From: Propionibacterium sp. oral taxon 192 str. F0372
GTDB lineage: Bacteria; Actinomycetota; Actinomycetes; Propionibacteriales; Propionibacteriaceae
Reading direction: 5' to 3'
Assembly (NCBI RefSeq): GCF_000413315.1
Contig: NZ_KE340297.1
Coordinates: forward strand, 1,376,599 to 1,440,598
Length of the DNA stretch: 64,000 nt
Part shown: positions 63,051 through 64,000 of the stretch, in pieces
Layout: every line of letters starts with the position of its first letter
Numbering within the stretch: position 1 is the first letter of the stretch
Made by a program: the position numbers and the translations under genes
Notes under the pieces: model-generated
Databases searched by the model: none
Seen by the model: only the letters and a program-made list of their open reading frames with translations
Told to the model about the DNA's origin: nothing

Positions 63051-63938
63051 TCACAGCCGCGGGGCGATGTGTACCAGTCGGCCGTCGTCTAAGGTGCCGT
63101 CGGGGTAGACCAGTGTCGCCTCTCCTGGTTTCAGTACGTGGCTGGGGCACACTCCGAGGTGGTCAAACATCGCGGGTAGCACCGGCCGGTGTCCACAGAC
63201 CGCCACCGGGCGGACGGTTTTCGCGGGATCCAGTATTTTGCTCATCGCCTTGCCCACCCCTTTCGGCTCGGCCTGCGCCGATTCCTCACTGAGGGCGGCC
63301 ATTGATGCGATATCGATCCCGGATCGCTTCGAATAGGGCAGCAGGGTATCCATACAGCGGGTCGACGATGAACTCGCCAGCTTGCTCACTCCTAGGGCAG
63401 ACAATAATCCGGAAAGCGCTTTCGCCTGTCGGCGCCCCCGTTCGGTGAGCCGCCGGTCCCGATCCGGGCCGTGCCATTGTTTGCGGGCCATGGCTTTCGC
63501 GTGACGCACCACCACCACGGGGATTGCGGGGGTAGTGCGCAGGGCCGAGCGCAGCACCAGTACGTCATCGACGCAGGTCAAGTCGCGTAATGCACGCTCG
63601 GCGGGCCACCATTCGGCGGTATCCACCTCGTCGCCGTGGAATGCTGCAGGCTCTGCGGTCGGATCGATCAACTGGCCGTACCACCAGTGCACCTGCTTGG
63701 GGTGGCCGTTGACTCGGTAGCCGGTCGTGATCAGAGGTTGGGTGACCCTGATTTGGTAACCGCTTTCCTCGGCGATTTCACGCACAGCGGTCACCGCCAG
63801 GTACTCGTCCGGTTTGACCTTGCCCTTGGGCAGCGACCAGTCGTCGTAACGGGGACGGTGAACCACCAGCACCCGGGAACCGTGCTTGTGTTCGCGCAAC
63901 ACAACGGCACCGGCGGCGGTGATCAGTTCTCGGGACAT
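63051..63938 (-). CDS. mutT1: Nudix hydrolase fused to histidine phosphatase (MutT1 type)
   Basis: A 295-residue two-domain protein. The Nudix box lies around residues 38-60 (GKVKPDEYLAVTAVREIAEESGY with the metal-binding REIAEE). The C-terminal half is a histidine phosphatase with RHAKA and a late CGHRPVLP. Mycobacterial MutT1 has this architecture and cleans 8-oxo-(d)GTP and diadenosine polyphosphates. It lies 12 bases after the partial gene at the right edge, a position often held by ppk. Confidence 0.93.
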   Translation of the reverse strand: MSRELITAAGAVVLREHKHGSRVLVVHRPRYDDWSLPKGKVKPDEYLAVTAVREIAEESGYQIRVTQPLITTGYRVNGHPKQVHWWYGQLIDPTAEPAAFHGDEVDTAEWWPAERALRDLTCVDDVLVLRSALRTTPAIPVVVVRHAKAMARKQWHGPDRDRRLTERGRRQAKALSGLLSALGVSKLASSSSTRCMDTLLPYSKRSGIDIASMAALSEESAQAEPKGVGKAMSKILDPAKTVRPVAVCGHRPVLPAMFDHLGVCPSHVLKPGEATLVYPDGTLDDGRLVHIAPRL

Positions 63939-63950
63939 GATGGATCCGGC

Positions 63951-64000
63951 TCAGTGTCGCCCGGAGGAGACCCGGTTGATGAGGAAAGACTGGATGTCGT
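63951..64000 (-). CDS. C-terminal end of an upstream gene, possibly polyphosphate kinase
   Basis: Only the last 15 codons are in the window; they read DIQSFLINRVSSGRH and end at a TGA. An end of the form D(I/V)Qx(F/W)LI and the position before mutT1 and pstSCAB fit ppk, but 15 residues cannot prove it. Confidence 0.4.
   Translation of the reverse strand, partial: DIQSFLINRVSSGRH

Overview
This window looks like about 64 kb of chromosome from a high-GC actinobacterium, most plausibly a member of the Propionibacteriaceae. The evidence is mycothione reductase (mycothiol is actinobacterial), Lsr2, the 33-residue ribosomal protein bS22, ClpC with a UVR motif, the actinobacterial gene orders dacB-tilS-hpt-fol genes-lsr2-clpC and disA-radA, frequent GTG starts, and many genes whose -10 box (TANNNT-like) sits only 6-7 bases before the start codon, as expected for leaderless mRNAs. 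The family assignment is inference; no rRNA is present.

Layout. 1-7563 (minus strand): an iron acquisition operon of FTR1 permease, P19/Tp34 lipoprotein, DUF2318 Fe-S membrane protein, two FtsX/MacB-type permeases, an ABC ATPase and an FMN-binding lipoprotein that runs off the left edge. 7810-10620: divergent feoA-feoB plus a NifU-domain protein. DtxR/IdeR-like boxes lie in front of both units. 10876-19031: ppa, then dacB, tilS, hpt, a small membrane-anchored protein where ftsH would be expected, folE, folP, folB, folK and lsr2. 19210-24855: clpC and an orphan LPLTG cell-wall adhesin. 24935-29312 (minus): a TPP-riboswitch thiamine ECF transporter operon (ykoE, fused ykoD, ykoC) with an added P-loop kinase and aroD. 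29366-34178: cardiolipin synthase, beta-phosphoglucomutase and a GH65 disaccharide phosphorylase. 34237-35867: an XRE-ImmA/IrrE plus PIN-domain pair resembling a toxin-antitoxin module. 35989-39444: a membrane protein, disA and radA.

39550-41210 is AT-richer and looks like a decayed toxin/immunity locus (YbaB-like protein, broken ORF, small immunity-like protein, SUFU-domain protein). 41288-46467 holds a VOC protein, a TIM-barrel isomerase, proline dehydrogenase, a CPBP membrane protein, asd and proC. 46584-48547 is a lipoprotein/WXG100-like/amidase cassette. 48817-54152 has bS22, a CobA-like/HemD fusion, a histidine phosphatase, mycothione reductase and a GH3 lipoprotein. 54173-58628 has a TetR-controlled ABC exporter, an EamA exporter and a CPBP/membrane protein/XRE cassette. 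58758-64000 (minus) has pstSCAB behind a PHO-box-like repeat, mutT1 and the last codons of what may be ppk.

No rRNA, CRISPR array or intact insertion sequence was recognised, and no tRNA gene was noticed by eye. The most system-like regions are the iron island with its His-rich permease loop and strand-specific intra-operon hairpin, the XRE-ImmA/PIN pair with a palindrome on its own promoter, the two small toxin/immunity-type cassettes, and the thiamine operon with an uncharacterised kinase.
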